Shown: piece after piece, positions 28,762 to 38,180 of the stretch | Position numbering within the stretch: the first letter of the stretch is position 1 | Layout: the number at the start of each line of letters is the position of its first letter | DNA from: Alphaproteobacteria bacterium | GTDB lineage: Bacteria > Pseudomonadota > Alphaproteobacteria > Paracaedibacterales > CAITNM01 | Assembly (NCBI GenBank): GCA_947478955.1 | Contig: CANJXJ010000010.1 | Coordinates: forward strand, 1-41,344 | DNA: 41,344 nt | Direction of reading: 5' to 3' | Program-made: the position numbers and the translations under genes | The notes under the pieces: generated by a model | What the model saw: the letters and a program-made list of their open reading frames with translations, nothing else | Told to the model about the DNA's origin: nothing | Database searches by the model: none

Positions 28762-28838
28762 GGCGGAGTAGCTCAGCTGGTTAGAGCACCGGAATCATAA
28801 TCCGGGTGTCGGGGGTTCGAGTCCCTCCTCCGCTACCA
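28762..28838 (+). tRNA. tRNA-Met (anticodon CAU)
   Basis: A complete 77-nt cloverleaf. The acceptor arm GGCGGAG pairs with CTCCGCT (first pair G-U). The D arm is GCTCAGCTGGTTAGAGC, the anticodon stem CCGGA/TCCGG with loop ATCATAA, the T arm GGGGG-TTCGAGT-CCCTC, and A73 plus CCA is encoded. The anticodon is CAT. The A32 loop and the body look like elongator tRNA-Met of alphaproteobacteria. A tRNA-Ile2 (lysidine-modified CAU) cannot be fully excluded by eye. The CCA end touches the stop codon of the convergent methyltransferase gene. Confidence 0.95.
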
Positions 28839-29498
28839 TCATTTTTTCCTAACAATTGTTAACCCATCGCCAATTGGTACCATGCAAATCTCTACCCGGG
28901 GATCAGTACTAATAAGGTCATTTAATTTACGAATTGCTTGGGTGCCTGGGTCATCATGAGTAGCATCAATAACACGCCCATTCCATAAAACGTTGTCAAT
29001 AAGGATAACGCCGTTTGCTTTGACAACTCTTAAGCTTTCCTCAAAGTAATTTAAGTAATTTCTTTTATCTGCATCGATAAAAATAAAATCAAATGATTGG
29101 TCATCAAAGGTTTTAAGGGTATCAAGGGCAAGTCCTACGGTTAGTTCAATACGGTTACTCACACCTGCATCTTGCCAATATTTGTTGGCAATTTTTGTCC
29201 ATTCAGGGTTCTTATCAAGGGCTGTAATACGTACTTCTGGCAGAGCCAAAGCCATGCACAGAGAGCTGTATCCCGTATAAGTACCTATTTCTAAAATACG
29301 TCCAGGATTAAAGATTTTTACAAGCATGGCGATAAACTGACCCTGCTCGGGCAAAATTTGCATGTTCCGCTCAGGCATGTTAGCGGTTTGTTCACGTAAT
29401 TTTTTCAACAAATCTGGTTCACGAACCCCTACTTGTAAAAGGTATTCACGCAATTGGGGCGTTAGCTGGATAGCTTTTTGATCTTGATACATACTCAT
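28839..29498 (-). CDS. O-methyltransferase (class I, SAM-dependent)
   Basis: A 219-residue methyltransferase of the caffeoyl-CoA/catechol O-methyltransferase type. The SAM-binding motif is ILEIGTYTGYSSLCMALALP, with ALDKNPEW as the acidic loop. FDFIFIDADKRNYLNYFEESLRVVKANGVILIDNVLWNGRV contains the metal-binding Asp and Asn positions of this family. The substrate is unknown. It lies downstream of the hppA terminator on the same strand and so probably has its own promoter in the 29499-29535 gap. Its TGA stop abuts the tRNA gene. Confidence 0.9.
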   Translation of the reverse strand: MSMYQDQKAIQLTPQLREYLLQVGVREPDLLKKLREQTANMPERNMQILPEQGQFIAMLVKIFNPGRILEIGTYTGYSSLCMALALPEVRITALDKNPEWTKIANKYWQDAGVSNRIELTVGLALDTLKTFDDQSFDFIFIDADKRNYLNYFEESLRVVKANGVILIDNVLWNGRVIDATHDDPGTQAIRKLNDLISTDPRVEICMVPIGDGLTIVRKK

Positions 29499-29535
29499 TA
29501 ATCAACTCGGCAAATAGTGATAATACTCTACAAAT

Positions 29536-29562
29536 AAAAAAACCCGCCGTGAAGCGGGCTTT
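29536..29562 (-). terminator. Rho-independent terminator after hppA
   Basis: Read on the minus strand, AGCCCGC and GCGGGTT form a GC-rich stem around TTCACG, followed by a run of T (the A run at 29536-29542 on the plus strand). It lies 18 bases beyond the hppA stop and separates it from the methyltransferase gene. Confidence 0.9.
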
Positions 29563-29580
29563 CTTATTTCTGAATTATTA

Positions 29581-31662
29581 TTAACGAGCAAGAATTGCTA
29601 ATAGCAACAATGCCACGATGTTAATAATCTTAATCATTGGGTTAATTGCAGGACCTGCGGTGTCTTTATATGGATCACCTACAGTGTCACCAGTAATGGC
29701 AGCTTTATGGGCCTCAGACCCTTTACCACCAAAGTGACCGTCCTCAATATACTTCTTCGCGTTATCCCAAGCACCACCACCTGATGTCATAGAAATAGCC
29801 ACGAACAATCCAGTAACAATGGTACCCATCAACATAGCGCCTAGGGCTGCAAAAGCTTCAGCTTGCCCCACAACACAGTTTACAATCACGTAAATTGCAA
29901 CCGGTGCTAGCACTGGCAACATAGACGGAAGAATCATTTCTGTAATTGCTGATTTGGTAAGCATGTCAACCGCAGCGCTATAATCTGGGCGGGCGGTACC
30001 TTCCATAATACCAGGAATTTCTTTGAACTGACGGCGCACTTCAACCACAACAGCACTTCCTGCACGTCCTACGGCTTTCATTCCCATAGAAGCAAACAAG
30101 AATGGCAACATACCACCAATTAGCAAACCAATAAGAACAAAGGGATCCTCTAAACTAAATTGCACCGAAAGGGATGGAAAATAGTGTTTAAGATCTTGTG
30201 TGTACGCAGAAAATAACACAAGTGCTGCAAGACCTGCAGAACCAATCGCGTATCCTTTAGTAACAGCCTTTGTTGTATTACCAACAGCGTCTAGAGCATC
30301 GGTGACTGTGCGAACTGACTTTGGTAGTTCAGCCATTTCAGCAATTCCGCCAGCATTATCGGTAACTGGTCCATAAGCATCCAGCGCTACAACCATACCA
30401 GCCAACGCTAGCATTGTTGTTGCTGCAACAGTGATCCCCAATATTCCAGCTGATAAATGTGCAACCAAAATTCCTATACAAATAATCACAACAGGAAGCG
30501 CGGTTGATTCTAGAGATACAGCTAAACCTTGGATAATGTTTGTCGCATGACCAGTCGTTGAAGACTGAGCAATGCTTCGCACCGGGCAATAGCTAGTAGA
30601 AGTATAGTATTCAGTAACCCATACCAACAAACCTGTAACAACCAAACCAGTCAATCCACAAATATGCAACGAGGTAACGCTAAAGCTTTGGTTATTAATC
30701 ACCATGGCTTCAGTTATTCCCCCAAACATATGGTTTGTTACCCAAAAAATTAATCCAGCAGAAATTACTGACGCGGCGAGTAATCCCTTATAAAGAGCCT
30801 TCATAATGTTATTGTCTTTGCCTAGGCGCACAAAAAACGTTCCAACAATTGATCCAACAATACACACAGCGCCTAATGCTAATGGGTACATCATGAGCTT
30901 TTGTTGTAGGTCGCCTGTGAAATAGATGGCCGCTAAAAGCATGGAAGCTACAATAGTTACCACATAAGTTTCAAACAAGTCAGCTGCCATTCCCGCGCAG
31001 TCACCAACGTTATCACCAACGTTATCTGCAATAACGGCTGGGTTGCGTGGATCATCTTCAGGAATTCCTGCTTCAAGTTTTCCTACAAGGTCAGCACCTA
31101 CGTCGGCACCCTTTGTAAAAATACCTCCACCAAGACGGGCGAAAATAGAGATAAGAGACGCACCAAAGCTTAAGGCAACCAATGCTTCCAAAAGTTGACG
31201 TTGCTCAACTTCTGCTTGAATTAAATAGAAATAATACAAAGCCACACCTAGCAACCCAAGCCCTACTACCAAAAGACCGGTAACAGCACCTGCTTTGAAT
31301 GCAATAGAAAGTGCAGGCGCCAAACCCTTACGGGCAGCTTCTGCAGTACGCACGTTAGCGCGTACGGACACATTCATGCCCACATAACCAGCACATCCCG
31401 ATAATAAAGCTCCTAATATAAACCCTATTGCCACTAGCTTTGACATAAAAAATCCAAGCAGAGCGGCTATTATAATGCCAACTACACCAATGGTGCTGTA
31501 TTGGCGATTAAGGTAGGCTTTTGCTCCTTCTTGAATTGCTCTTGCAATTTCTTGCATACGATCAGTTCCTGCGCTACACGCAAAAACACTACTAGCTGCG
31601 AAAATAGCATATATAATAGCTAATGCTCCGCAGCTAATAATTATTAATGATAAAGAATCCAT
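29581..31662 (-). CDS. hppA: Membrane H+-translocating pyrophosphatase (K+-independent type)
   Basis: Splits pyrophosphate and pumps protons across the inner membrane; 693 residues with about 16 membrane segments. The substrate-binding loop [48 protein letters not shown] is intact (key residues [20 protein letters not shown]). The second conserved stretch is [13 protein letters not shown]. The segment [21 protein letters not shown] has Lys where K+-dependent enzymes have Ala, which assigns it to the K+-independent class. It would recover energy from biosynthetic PPi and support the proton gradient. A strong terminator follows. Confidence 0.96.
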   Translation of the reverse strand: MDSLSLIIISCGALAIIYAIFAASSVFACSAGTDRMQEIARAIQEGAKAYLNRQYSTIGVVGIIIAALLGFFMSKLVAIGFILGALLSGCAGYVGMNVSVRANVRTAEAARKGLAPALSIAFKAGAVTGLLVVGLGLLGVALYYFYLIQAEVEQRQLLEALVALSFGASLISIFARLGGGIFTKGADVGADLVGKLEAGIPEDDPRNPAVIADNVGDNVGDCAGMAADLFETYVVTIVASMLLAAIYFTGDLQQKLMMYPLALGAVCIVGSIVGTFFVRLGKDNNIMKALYKGLLAASVISAGLIFWVTNHMFGGITEAMVINNQSFSVTSLHICGLTGLVVTGLLVWVTEYYTSTSYCPVRSIAQSSTTGHATNIIQGLAVSLESTALPVVIICIGILVAHLSAGILGITVAATTMLALAGMVVALDAYGPVTDNAGGIAEMAELPKSVRTVTDALDAVGNTTKAVTKGYAIGSAGLAALVLFSAYTQDLKHYFPSLSVQFSLEDPFVLIGLLIGGMLPFLFASMGMKAVGRAGSAVVVEVRRQFKEIPGIMEGTARPDYSAAVDMLTKSAITEMILPSMLPVLAPVAIYVIVNCVVGQAEAFAALGAMLMGTIVTGLFVAISMTSGGGAWDNAKKYIEDGHFGGKGSEAHKAAITGDTVGDPYKDTAGPAINPMIKIINIVALLLLAILAR

Positions 31663-31790
31663 ATCCCATTAAGTTAAAAAGTTTCATACATTCCTTATAC
31701 TAAAAATTTGCATGGGCGTCCATTTATCGAATTATTACCGACGCTAAAAATGCTTTATCAAAAGGCTCGAGTTTCAAGCATGTCTGGTAT

Positions 31791-32255
31791 CTAGATTTTG
31801 TGAAAAGTAACGGTGCAACCAGGCAAAAGTGCTGTTAGACCGCCGTATTTTGTGTTTATATTTGTGATGTCTTGCGCATAAAATTGAACCCATGCGGAAC
31901 CTGATATTTTAATGGCTTCTGCAAGGTCCTCAATTGAAAGTTCTGATTTCCCTTCCGTGAAAGCTTTATAAAGCTGAACTTTATGCTGCTCAAACACCAC
32001 AACGTACTGTTTGTCCTTTAGAGCAATATCTCTTTTAAAGGGGGAAAACAATCGTTCACAAGGTTTTCCTGATGTTGGCAGGTCATCCAAGTATCTTCCG
32101 CAGGTTATGCCTTCAAAACCTGGTCGGCCTTGTTTCCAAAGAAAATATTTAGATGATATTATATCATCTGGTGTCTCTTCACACGCTGATGAATAGGCAT
32201 TTGAAAAAAACAAAAAAAGAGCTAAACCCCAATACCAAATGCCCTTAGTGCCCAT
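31791..32255 (-). CDS. Small secreted protein of unknown function
   Basis: Not recognised. About 154 residues with a clear signal peptide (GIWYWGLALFLFFSNAYSSA, likely cut before CEETP). The mature part of about 130 residues has four Cys (CEETP, GITCGRY, GKPCERL, LPGCTVTF), which could form two disulfides in the periplasm. I take ATG 32255 as start rather than 32270 because it leaves a typical n-region (MGTKG). The start overlaps the end of era by about 34 bases, so it may be co-transcribed with era. Confidence 0.7.
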   Translation of the reverse strand: MGTKGIWYWGLALFLFFSNAYSSACEETPDDIISSKYFLWKQGRPGFEGITCGRYLDDLPTSGKPCERLFSPFKRDIALKDKQYVVVFEQHKVQLYKAFTEGKSELSIEDLAEAIKISGSAWVQFYAQDITNINTKYGGLTALLPGCTVTFHKI

Positions 32256-33097
32256 GAACGTTGTTGCCAATCTTCTTCAACTTTAACAAATAGCTTTAAG
32301 TGTACGCGTCGTTCAAGTTGATTTTCAAGTTCCATTCTGGCTTCTAGTCCAATTTGTTTCAATGTTTGACCGCCTTTACCAAGCACAATTCCCTTGTGGT
32401 TGTCACGGGATACAACAATAGCCTGGCTAATTTTTACCGAACCATTATCAAATTCTTCCCAGCTTTCAGATTCAACAAAAATGTTATAGGGAATTTCTTG
32501 GTGCAGTTGCAAAAATACTTGTTCACGAGTTACCTCAGCTGCCCAAGAGCGCACCGGAATATTGGTGATTTGGTCTTCTGGGTACATCCATGGACCCTCT
32601 GGCATAATGCTGCACAAATATTTGGCTAGGTCATCAACACCATCGCTGTGCAATGCGCTGATCATAAATATGGATTTAACGTTTTCAAATGAATTAACTG
32701 TTGTAGCAATTTTTAAAAGCTTATCTTTTTCAATTAAATCAATTTTATTCAGGCAAACAATTAAGCCCTTTTTATGTTGCTGGCACAGTTGCTGAGCCAA
32801 TGGCATGTTGGGCTTTGTAACATCAATCATTAAAACGTTAGCATCAGAATCAGCACTAGCATCAAATGCTTCTTTAACCATCGCTTTATCAAGCTTTTTC
32901 TTTGCTTCAAAAATACCCGGCGTGTCTACTAATATAAGCTGACATTTATCTTTAAGGGCGATGCCCATAATTCGACTGCGCGTTGTTTGCACTTTTGGTG
33001 AAACAATCGAAACTTTTTGCCCAACCAATTGGTTTACAAGGGTAGACTTACCCGCATTAGGCGCCCCTAAAATGGCAATGAAGCCGCATTTTTCCAT
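32222..33097 (-). CDS. era: GTPase Era
   Basis: An essential small-subunit ribosome assembly GTPase that binds 16S rRNA; 291 residues, full length. The G1 motif GAPNAGKS is at 11-18, followed by DTPGIF (G3) and LNKIDLI (G4). The C-terminal KH domain has VLGKGGQTLKQIGLEARMELE. It ends RSWALRAFGIGV. The usual partners rnc and recO are not adjacent here. It overlaps the start of the downstream secreted-protein gene. Confidence 0.97.
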   Translation of the reverse strand: MEKCGFIAILGAPNAGKSTLVNQLVGQKVSIVSPKVQTTRSRIMGIALKDKCQLILVDTPGIFEAKKKLDKAMVKEAFDASADSDANVLMIDVTKPNMPLAQQLCQQHKKGLIVCLNKIDLIEKDKLLKIATTVNSFENVKSIFMISALHSDGVDDLAKYLCSIMPEGPWMYPEDQITNIPVRSWAAEVTREQVFLQLHQEIPYNIFVESESWEEFDNGSVKISQAIVVSRDNHKGIVLGKGGQTLKQIGLEARMELENQLERRVHLKLFVKVEEDWQQRSWALRAFGIGV

Positions 33098-33175
33098 AAA
33101 ACATTCGTAATTATTGTACAGATCACACCATAGCTGATGTTAGCCCTCTATGCCAAAAAGATTGTGATAAACAGA

Positions 33176-33673
33176 CTATTCATTTTTCCAGTAAGACACT
33201 GACCTTGCAAAAATCAATCCTACGATTGAAAGTCCAAAAATCAGTAAGCCTGGTTGCATCAATCTGCCATCATAAATGTAACTAACAAATTCAATAAAAA
33301 TTGCCGATCCCACCAATCGCGCAACATTTACTAAAGCTGCAGCACGTGACTTTGTTTCGGGAATTACATTAAGCGAAAGCGGATAAATAATATTAACCGG
33401 CACCACCATGGGCATTGCAAAACAACAAGCAACACTTCCAACCACAAAGATAGCTAGACCACACAAAATGACCTTGCGTAAGCCATAACGATCGCCCAGT
33501 GCCCCTGCATATAATGACCCAATACAATAGGTAATAAAGTTTAAGCCTAGGCACAGCTGTACTTTAGCGGGAGATAAACTAAATTGTTGCTGCATTTCTG
33601 GATAGCTAGGAATGAATATATCAACTTCCATGCCTGCCAAAAACATGATGAAGGCAACCGCGATGAATAACAT
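33176..33673 (-). pseudogene. MFS drug/proton antiporter (Bcr/CflA type) with a large internal deletion
   Basis: Only 165 residues instead of about 400. Residues 1-88 match the N-terminal three membrane segments of the DHA1/Bcr family (MEVDIFIPSYPEMQQQF, then GALGDRYGLRKVILCG, the MFS loop 2-3 motif). From residue 89 the sequence switches to the C-terminal end (VPVNIIYPLSLNVIPETKSRAAALVNVARL and two final helices). About 230 residues have been lost in frame, removing most of the pore. The reading frame remains open, so a small membrane protein may still be made, but transport is unlikely. Confidence 0.75.
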
Positions 33674-33841
33674 TAGGATTTCAGTTTTGTAACTTAATGA
33701 CTTTAATGTATTTTTGGATTGTCTAGCATCCTATAAAAAACTAAGGGATAGATGTTTCTTTATGGAATAGCGTCGTCGTAAAGGCACATGTTTTTAAGGT
33801 GTTGATTGGGTAAGGATAACAACTGAAAGGCAAATGAGAAA

Positions 33842-34429
33842 ATGACAACATTGGAAACAGATAATAAAAAACGATGTTTTGGAGAAAAGCCAGGACAACA
33901 ATTTTATGCAAAATATCATGATGAAGAGTGGGGTGTGCCCTCCCATGATGATGATCATTTATTTGAAATGCTGATTCTTGAAGGTGCCCAAGCAGGATTA
34001 AGCTGGGAGACAATTTTGAAACGACGAGAGGGATACCGCTTGGCATTTCACAACTTTGATGCGGTTAAGGTAGCGGCCATGTCAGATGAAGAATTAGAAA
34101 CGCAGCGGAGTAACCCTGCAATTATACGTAACCGCCTTAAAATATACGCAGCCCGTCAAAATGCTAAAGTATTTTTAGAAATTCAAAAAGAACATGGAAC
34201 GTTTGCTAAGTACTTATGGGGCTTTGTGGAAGGTAAACCAATTTTAAACCATTACCAACAACTCAAAGACCTTCCGGGAAATACGTCTTTAAGTGATGCT
34301 ATTTCAAAAGATTTAAAAAAACGCGGCATGACGTTTGTAGGTTCCACCATTATGTATGCCTATTGCCAGGCGGTGGGGTTAGTGAATGACCACCTTACAG
34401 ACTGCTGGAAATATGGGAAATTGAGTTAA
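33842..34429 (+). CDS. tag: DNA-3-methyladenine glycosylase I
   Basis: A base-excision repair enzyme removing 3-methyladenine from alkylated DNA; 195 residues. The family pattern is intact: RCFG (Zn-binding Cys), KYHDEEWGVP (Zn-binding His), LFEMLILEGAQAGLSWETILKRRE with the catalytic-pocket Glu, KKRGMTFVGSTIMYAYCQAVGLVNDH, and the final H...C pair (NDHLTDC) completing the zinc site. It is a single gene on the plus strand between two minus-strand groups. Confidence 0.95.
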   Translation: MTTLETDNKKRCFGEKPGQQFYAKYHDEEWGVPSHDDDHLFEMLILEGAQAGLSWETILKRREGYRLAFHNFDAVKVAAMSDEELETQRSNPAIIRNRLKIYAARQNAKVFLEIQKEHGTFAKYLWGFVEGKPILNHYQQLKDLPGNTSLSDAISKDLKKRGMTFVGSTIMYAYCQAVGLVNDHLTDCWKYGKLS

Positions 34430-34503
34430 GGCTCACGACAATATTTGCAAATTGTTGATTATAAGCCTCATCCAATAGTTTCTCTGATATCCAAATTAAA
34501 ATG

Positions 34504-35793
34504 CTAAATTTTATCTTTTTTCACTGGCACCAACACAATATAGGCAATCACAACTGCACCTAGGATATAGCAATAGTAAACTTGCCCAGCAATTATCAAT
34601 GGAGACACCCCTGACAATGTGCTGGCCAACAAAATTTGCGCGCCATAGGGGATAATTCCTTGAAACACACAGGAAAAAATATCAAGCCAGGCAGCAGTGT
34701 AATGATTAGGAATCTTATATCGGTGCGCGATCGTTTTTGCAATTTCGCCACTAAAGATAATTGCCACGCAGTTATTGGCAATCAGAACATCAAAAATTGA
34801 AACCAACCCACCAATAACTAATTGAGCGGAACGTTTGCTCAAATGATGTGCTTTACCAATAAAATCAGCCACATAATGCATAGTGCCCATTTCTTTTAAC
34901 ATACCCGCAAGGCCGCCCACAAACAAAGACAGCAAAAATATTTCTTGCATGCTTTCAAAACCCTTAGCAATATCTTTAACAAAACTGAGTATGCTGTATG
35001 CATGGTGAAAAAATCCAATTCCTCCTGCGACAATCAAACCTGAAATGAGGACCTGAAAAACATTTAAGCCGGCGAATGCTAATATAACTAACACCACATA
35101 AGGAACAACCAAAATTAAGTCGTAATCATTAACAATAGGTTCTGCGGCATGTGTATGAATAAGCCATAGAATAATCAGCATAATCACTGCTGCAATACAC
35201 GCAACTATCGAATTTAAAATTAATTTTTTCCGAAAATCAGCACCCTGCGAAAGCACAGCGGCAATAGTTGTATCCCCCACCGGTGATAAACTATCTCCAA
35301 ACATGGACCCGCCAATAACAGTTGCAATACCTAAATCAATCGGCAACACTCCATGGTTTGCAATACCTACCGCTATTGGGCCCATGGTAGCAATAGTGCC
35401 CATAGATGTTCCTATTGCAGTTGAAATAAAAGCCGCTGTTAAAAACAACCCGATCAGCACAAAATGGCTAGGAATCAAAGAAAGCACCAAATTAACCGTA
35501 GCATCTACACAGCCAATTGATTTCGTAACAACATTAAAAGCTCCAGCTAGCAAAAAGATTAAACACATCGTGACAATATCGCGGTGCCGTAGACCATCTA
35601 AAAAACTATTCAGCCGCTCTTGCATTGGGCCTTTTAGCAAAAAAAACGCAAGAAAAATTGCTGGAAGAATTGCAACGGTTGGGGCAATTTGATAGAAGGC
35701 GTGTTCAACCCCTTGCCAGGTGAACAAAAGTCCACTTCCTACAAATAACCCAAGAAATAAAAATATTGGTGAAAATAAAGTCAAAAAACGCAT
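34504..35793 (-). CDS. nhaC: Na+/H+ antiporter, NhaC family
   Basis: A 429-residue inner-membrane antiporter with about 11 membrane segments. The NhaC signature is clear: FISTAIGTSMGTIATMGPIAVGIA and IGGSMFGDSLSPVGDTTIAAVL, where GD..SP..DTT is the conserved ion-site motif. It probably exports Na+ in exchange for protons; some NhaC-type proteins carry organic acids instead. The gene has its own strong promoter (35946-35974) and a leader of about 145 nt whose stem-loop pairs with the ribosome binding site (GAGGA, ending 4 bases before the ATG), so translation may be regulated. Confidence 0.88.
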   Translation of the reverse strand: MRFLTLFSPIFLFLGLFVGSGLLFTWQGVEHAFYQIAPTVAILPAIFLAFFLLKGPMQERLNSFLDGLRHRDIVTMCLIFLLAGAFNVVTKSIGCVDATVNLVLSLIPSHFVLIGLFLTAAFISTAIGTSMGTIATMGPIAVGIANHGVLPIDLGIATVIGGSMFGDSLSPVGDTTIAAVLSQGADFRKKLILNSIVACIAAVIMLIILWLIHTHAAEPIVNDYDLILVVPYVVLVILAFAGLNVFQVLISGLIVAGGIGFFHHAYSILSFVKDIAKGFESMQEIFLLSLFVGGLAGMLKEMGTMHYVADFIGKAHHLSKRSAQLVIGGLVSIFDVLIANNCVAIIFSGEIAKTIAHRYKIPNHYTAAWLDIFSCVFQGIIPYGAQILLASTLSGVSPLIIAGQVYYCYILGAVVIAYIVLVPVKKDKI

Positions 35794-35799
35794 AACATC

Positions 35800-35853
35800 C
35801 TCGCTATTGGAAAATTTCTAAAAGGCAATAGAAATTTTCACATTCGCAGCGAG
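35800..35853 (-). promoter_or_regulatory. Stem-loop in the nhaC leader overlapping the ribosome binding site
   Basis: A perfect 11-bp inverted repeat (35810-35820 with 35829-35839, loop of 8) is enclosed by a second 6-bp stem, CTCGCT (35800-35805) with AGCGAG (35848-35853). In the mRNA the 3' strand of that outer stem is AGCGAG, which runs into the GAGGA ribosome binding site. A competing pairing, CTATTG (35804-35809) with CAATAG (35826-35831), excludes both stems and would free the site. This is the architecture of a translational switch. I do not recognise it as a known riboswitch class. Confidence 0.5.
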
Positions 35854-35945
35854 TACATAAAAGCCTGCCCGCGCTGTGATAAATCACGATCGTTTAGCAC
35901 AAAGGCAGTCATTTGAAGGAGTATTTTAAATCTATGCATGTGTTA

Positions 35946-35974
35946 ATCATATCGAGCCTTATAGTATCCGTCAA
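35946..35974 (-). promoter_or_regulatory. Promoter of nhaC
   Basis: On the minus strand, TTGACG (35974-35969) and TATGAT (35951-35946) are separated by exactly 17 bases. Transcription would start near 35939 and produce a leader of about 145 nt before the ATG at 35793. The promoter lies within 50 bases downstream of the accC stop, so nhaC is probably not dependent on the acc transcript. Confidence 0.7.
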
Positions 35975-35993
35975 AATATTTGACAAAAAATCT

Positions 35994-37340
35994 CTAACTA
36001 TTTTTGCTTAGGTGTTTTTCTAACCAATGAATATCATACTCGCCTTTGCGCATATCAGGATCATCCACAAGAATACGGTGCAATGGAATCGTTGTTTTAA
36101 TGCCATCAATCACATATTCATCCAGGCTACGTTTCACCCTTTGCATAGCTTCTTCGCGATTTTTTCCATGAACAATTAATTTAGCAACCATACTGTCATA
36201 ATGCGGAGGTACTACATATCCAGCATATAAATGACTATCAACACGAATTCCAAACCCGCCAGGAGAATGGTAAGAAATAACTTTTCCAGGAGATGGAGCA
36301 AATGTTTGCGGGTCTTCCGCATTAATACGGCATTCAATAGCATGGCCAGTGATTTTTATATCTTCTTGAGAAAATGATAAAGGGTACCCGGCAGCCACCA
36401 TAATTTGCTCTTTAATCAAATCGATGCCCGTTACCATTTCTGTAACGGGATGCTCAACCTGAATACGGGTATTCATTTCCATGAAAAAGAACTCGCCGTC
36501 TTCAAAAAGGAATTCAAGCGTTCCCACACCACGATAGCCCATTTTTTTAATGGCCTGATTAACAATTTCCCCAAGCTTATTGCGTTGCTCAGAAGTCAAA
36601 GCTGGTGAAGGTGCTTCTTCCCACACTTTTTGATGACGGCGTTGAATAGAACAGTCACGCTCACCAAGGTTTGCAACGTTGCCATGAGTATCACCTACAA
36701 CTTGTATTTCGATATGACGAGGGCGCCGCAAATAGCGTTCCATATATACTTCATCATTTCCAAAATTAGCTTTAGCTTCAACACCTGCAAGGCGGACCGC
36801 ATTCACTACTTCCTCATCAGACGTAGCGACTTTCATTCCCTTGCCACCACCGCCGGAAGTTGCCTTAATAATAACCGGGTAGCCAATTTTATTAGCCCAA
36901 TCCACGGCGTTATCAACAGTAACGGCCCCTGTCGTTCCCGGCACTACTGGAACTCCCAGTTCAATCATGGTTTTTTTAGCGGTGATTTTATCGCCCATCA
37001 TGGCGATATGCTGAGAAGTAGGACCAATAAAGGTTATACCATGCTCTTCAATCATTTGAGCAAACGTTGCATTTTCTGACAAAAATCCAAAACCTGGATG
37101 AATAGCATCAGCGCCAGTAATTTCTGCGGCACTAAGAATGGCGGACATTTTTAAGTAGCTATCTTTTGAAGAAGGAGGGCCGATGCATACGCTTTCATCA
37201 GCTAATCTCACGTGCTTGCAGCTTTCATCAGCCGTAGAATGTACCGCAACTGTTTTAATGCCCAGTTCCTTGCAGCCTCGCAAAATACGCAAAGCAATTT
37301 CCCCACGATTTGCGATCAGAACTTTTTCAAACAATTTCAT
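35994..37340 (-). CDS. accC: Biotin carboxylase subunit of acetyl-CoA carboxylase
   Basis: Carboxylates biotin on the carrier AccB with bicarbonate and ATP, the first step of fatty acid synthesis; 448 residues, full length. It starts [25 protein letters not shown]. The ATP-grasp loop is [12 protein letters not shown], followed by [28 protein letters not shown] and [14 protein letters not shown], which carry the Mg-ATP and bicarbonate residues. It begins 2 bases after the accB stop and forms an operon with it. Confidence 0.98.
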   Translation of the reverse strand: MKLFEKVLIANRGEIALRILRGCKELGIKTVAVHSTADESCKHVRLADESVCIGPPSSKDSYLKMSAILSAAEITGADAIHPGFGFLSENATFAQMIEEHGITFIGPTSQHIAMMGDKITAKKTMIELGVPVVPGTTGAVTVDNAVDWANKIGYPVIIKATSGGGGKGMKVATSDEEVVNAVRLAGVEAKANFGNDEVYMERYLRRPRHIEIQVVGDTHGNVANLGERDCSIQRRHQKVWEEAPSPALTSEQRNKLGEIVNQAIKKMGYRGVGTLEFLFEDGEFFFMEMNTRIQVEHPVTEMVTGIDLIKEQIMVAAGYPLSFSQEDIKITGHAIECRINAEDPQTFAPSPGKVISYHSPGGFGIRVDSHLYAGYVVPPHYDSMVAKLIVHGKNREEAMQRVKRSLDEYVIDGIKTTIPLHRILVDDPDMRKGEYDIHWLEKHLSKNS

Positions 37341-37342
37341 TG

Positions 37343-37801
37343 TTACTCAATAATCAACAGGGGTGTATCAAATTCAACAGGTTCAGAATCACGAACAAGG
37401 ATTTGTTTTACAACACCTGCTTTAGAAGCTTTAATCGGATTCATCACCTTCATGGCTTCGATGATTAATAAATTTTGCCCAACATTTATGCTATCACCAA
37501 TTTTAACATAGGGCATAGCGCCAGGCTCAGGAGATAAATAAACCGTTCCAACCATTGGAGATTTAACCACTCCAGGATGACCAGCAGGACTTGCTAAACC
37601 AGCTTGAGGCGCTTCAGTACTAACCACACCCATTGGCATTTGAGCAAAAGATGTTTGAACCATCTGTCGAGCCACACGAATTTTAACACCGTTGGCCTCA
37701 AATTCAATTTCTGAAAGATCCGTTTGTTTTAAGATTTCTGCCAATTCTTTAATGGCAGCCTTATCAAGTTTTCCAGCGGACATTTTTTCGCTATTTTTCA
37801 T
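37343..37801 (-). CDS. accB: Biotin carboxyl carrier protein of acetyl-CoA carboxylase
   Basis: Carries the biotin arm between AccC and the carboxyltransferase. The C-terminal biotinyl domain is complete: [19 protein letters not shown], then [13 protein letters not shown], whose Lys (118 from this start) takes the biotin, and [19 protein letters not shown]. The N-terminal part has the usual [27 protein letters not shown] prefer ATG 37801 (152 residues); the frame extends to 37843, and ATG 37783 is also possible. It is the first gene of accB-accC. Confidence 0.94.
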   Translation of the reverse strand: MKNSEKMSAGKLDKAAIKELAEILKQTDLSEIEFEANGVKIRVARQMVQTSFAQMPMGVVSTEAPQAGLASPAGHPGVVKSPMVGTVYLSPEPGAMPYVKIGDSINVGQNLLIIEAMKVMNPIKASKAGVVKQILVRDSEPVEFDTPLLIIE

Positions 37802-37990
37802 TAAACTTAAATTAGGTATAGAGCGGTTTTTGTATGGGGGCAAGAATATTCTTAGACTGATTGAGTAACTTAGCTTTTTGCTTTTATGATCATTGGATAG
37901 ATTTTGTTCTTTTGCAATATGGATTCGTTGAAGAAATGATCATGAGGCAAATATTTATAGGAATTGGAGTCGAATGCTTTGTTGACCCTA

Positions 37991-38172
37991 TTATGTTTTT
38001 AAAAAATTCTGAAGTACGTTACCCAGGGGTGGTGTCTTAGAGATGCATTCTTTATTTTTTAGATAAGAAGACTATCCAGCAGATTCATAAAACTTAATAA
38101 AATGCAGAAAATCATCCTCTGTGAGATTTTTAAAAATAAGCAAACTTATACTGATCTTCTGGTTAGTATTAT
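37991..38172 (-). pseudogene. Gene remnant, possibly the C-terminal end of a DUF2059-like protein
   Basis: The stretch between sua5 and accB has no intact gene. One minus-strand frame reads KISISLLIFKNLTEDDFLHF then IKFYESAG, a TAG stop, and continues SSYLKNKECISKTPPLGNV to a TAA at 37991. The phrase LTEDDF..FIKFYESAG resembles the C-terminal LTEEEL..LI.FYESPAGKK of DUF2059 proteins. This looks like a decayed gene end with one internal stop and no start. The rest of the gap (37844-37990) shows nothing beyond the presumed accB promoter region. Confidence 0.4.
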
Positions 38173-38180
38173 CATAAGCC

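Noticed and set aside
33741-34046. 101-residue minus-strand open frame
   Set aside because: It lies antisense to the start of tag, which has full family motifs; no ribosome site or recognisable domain.
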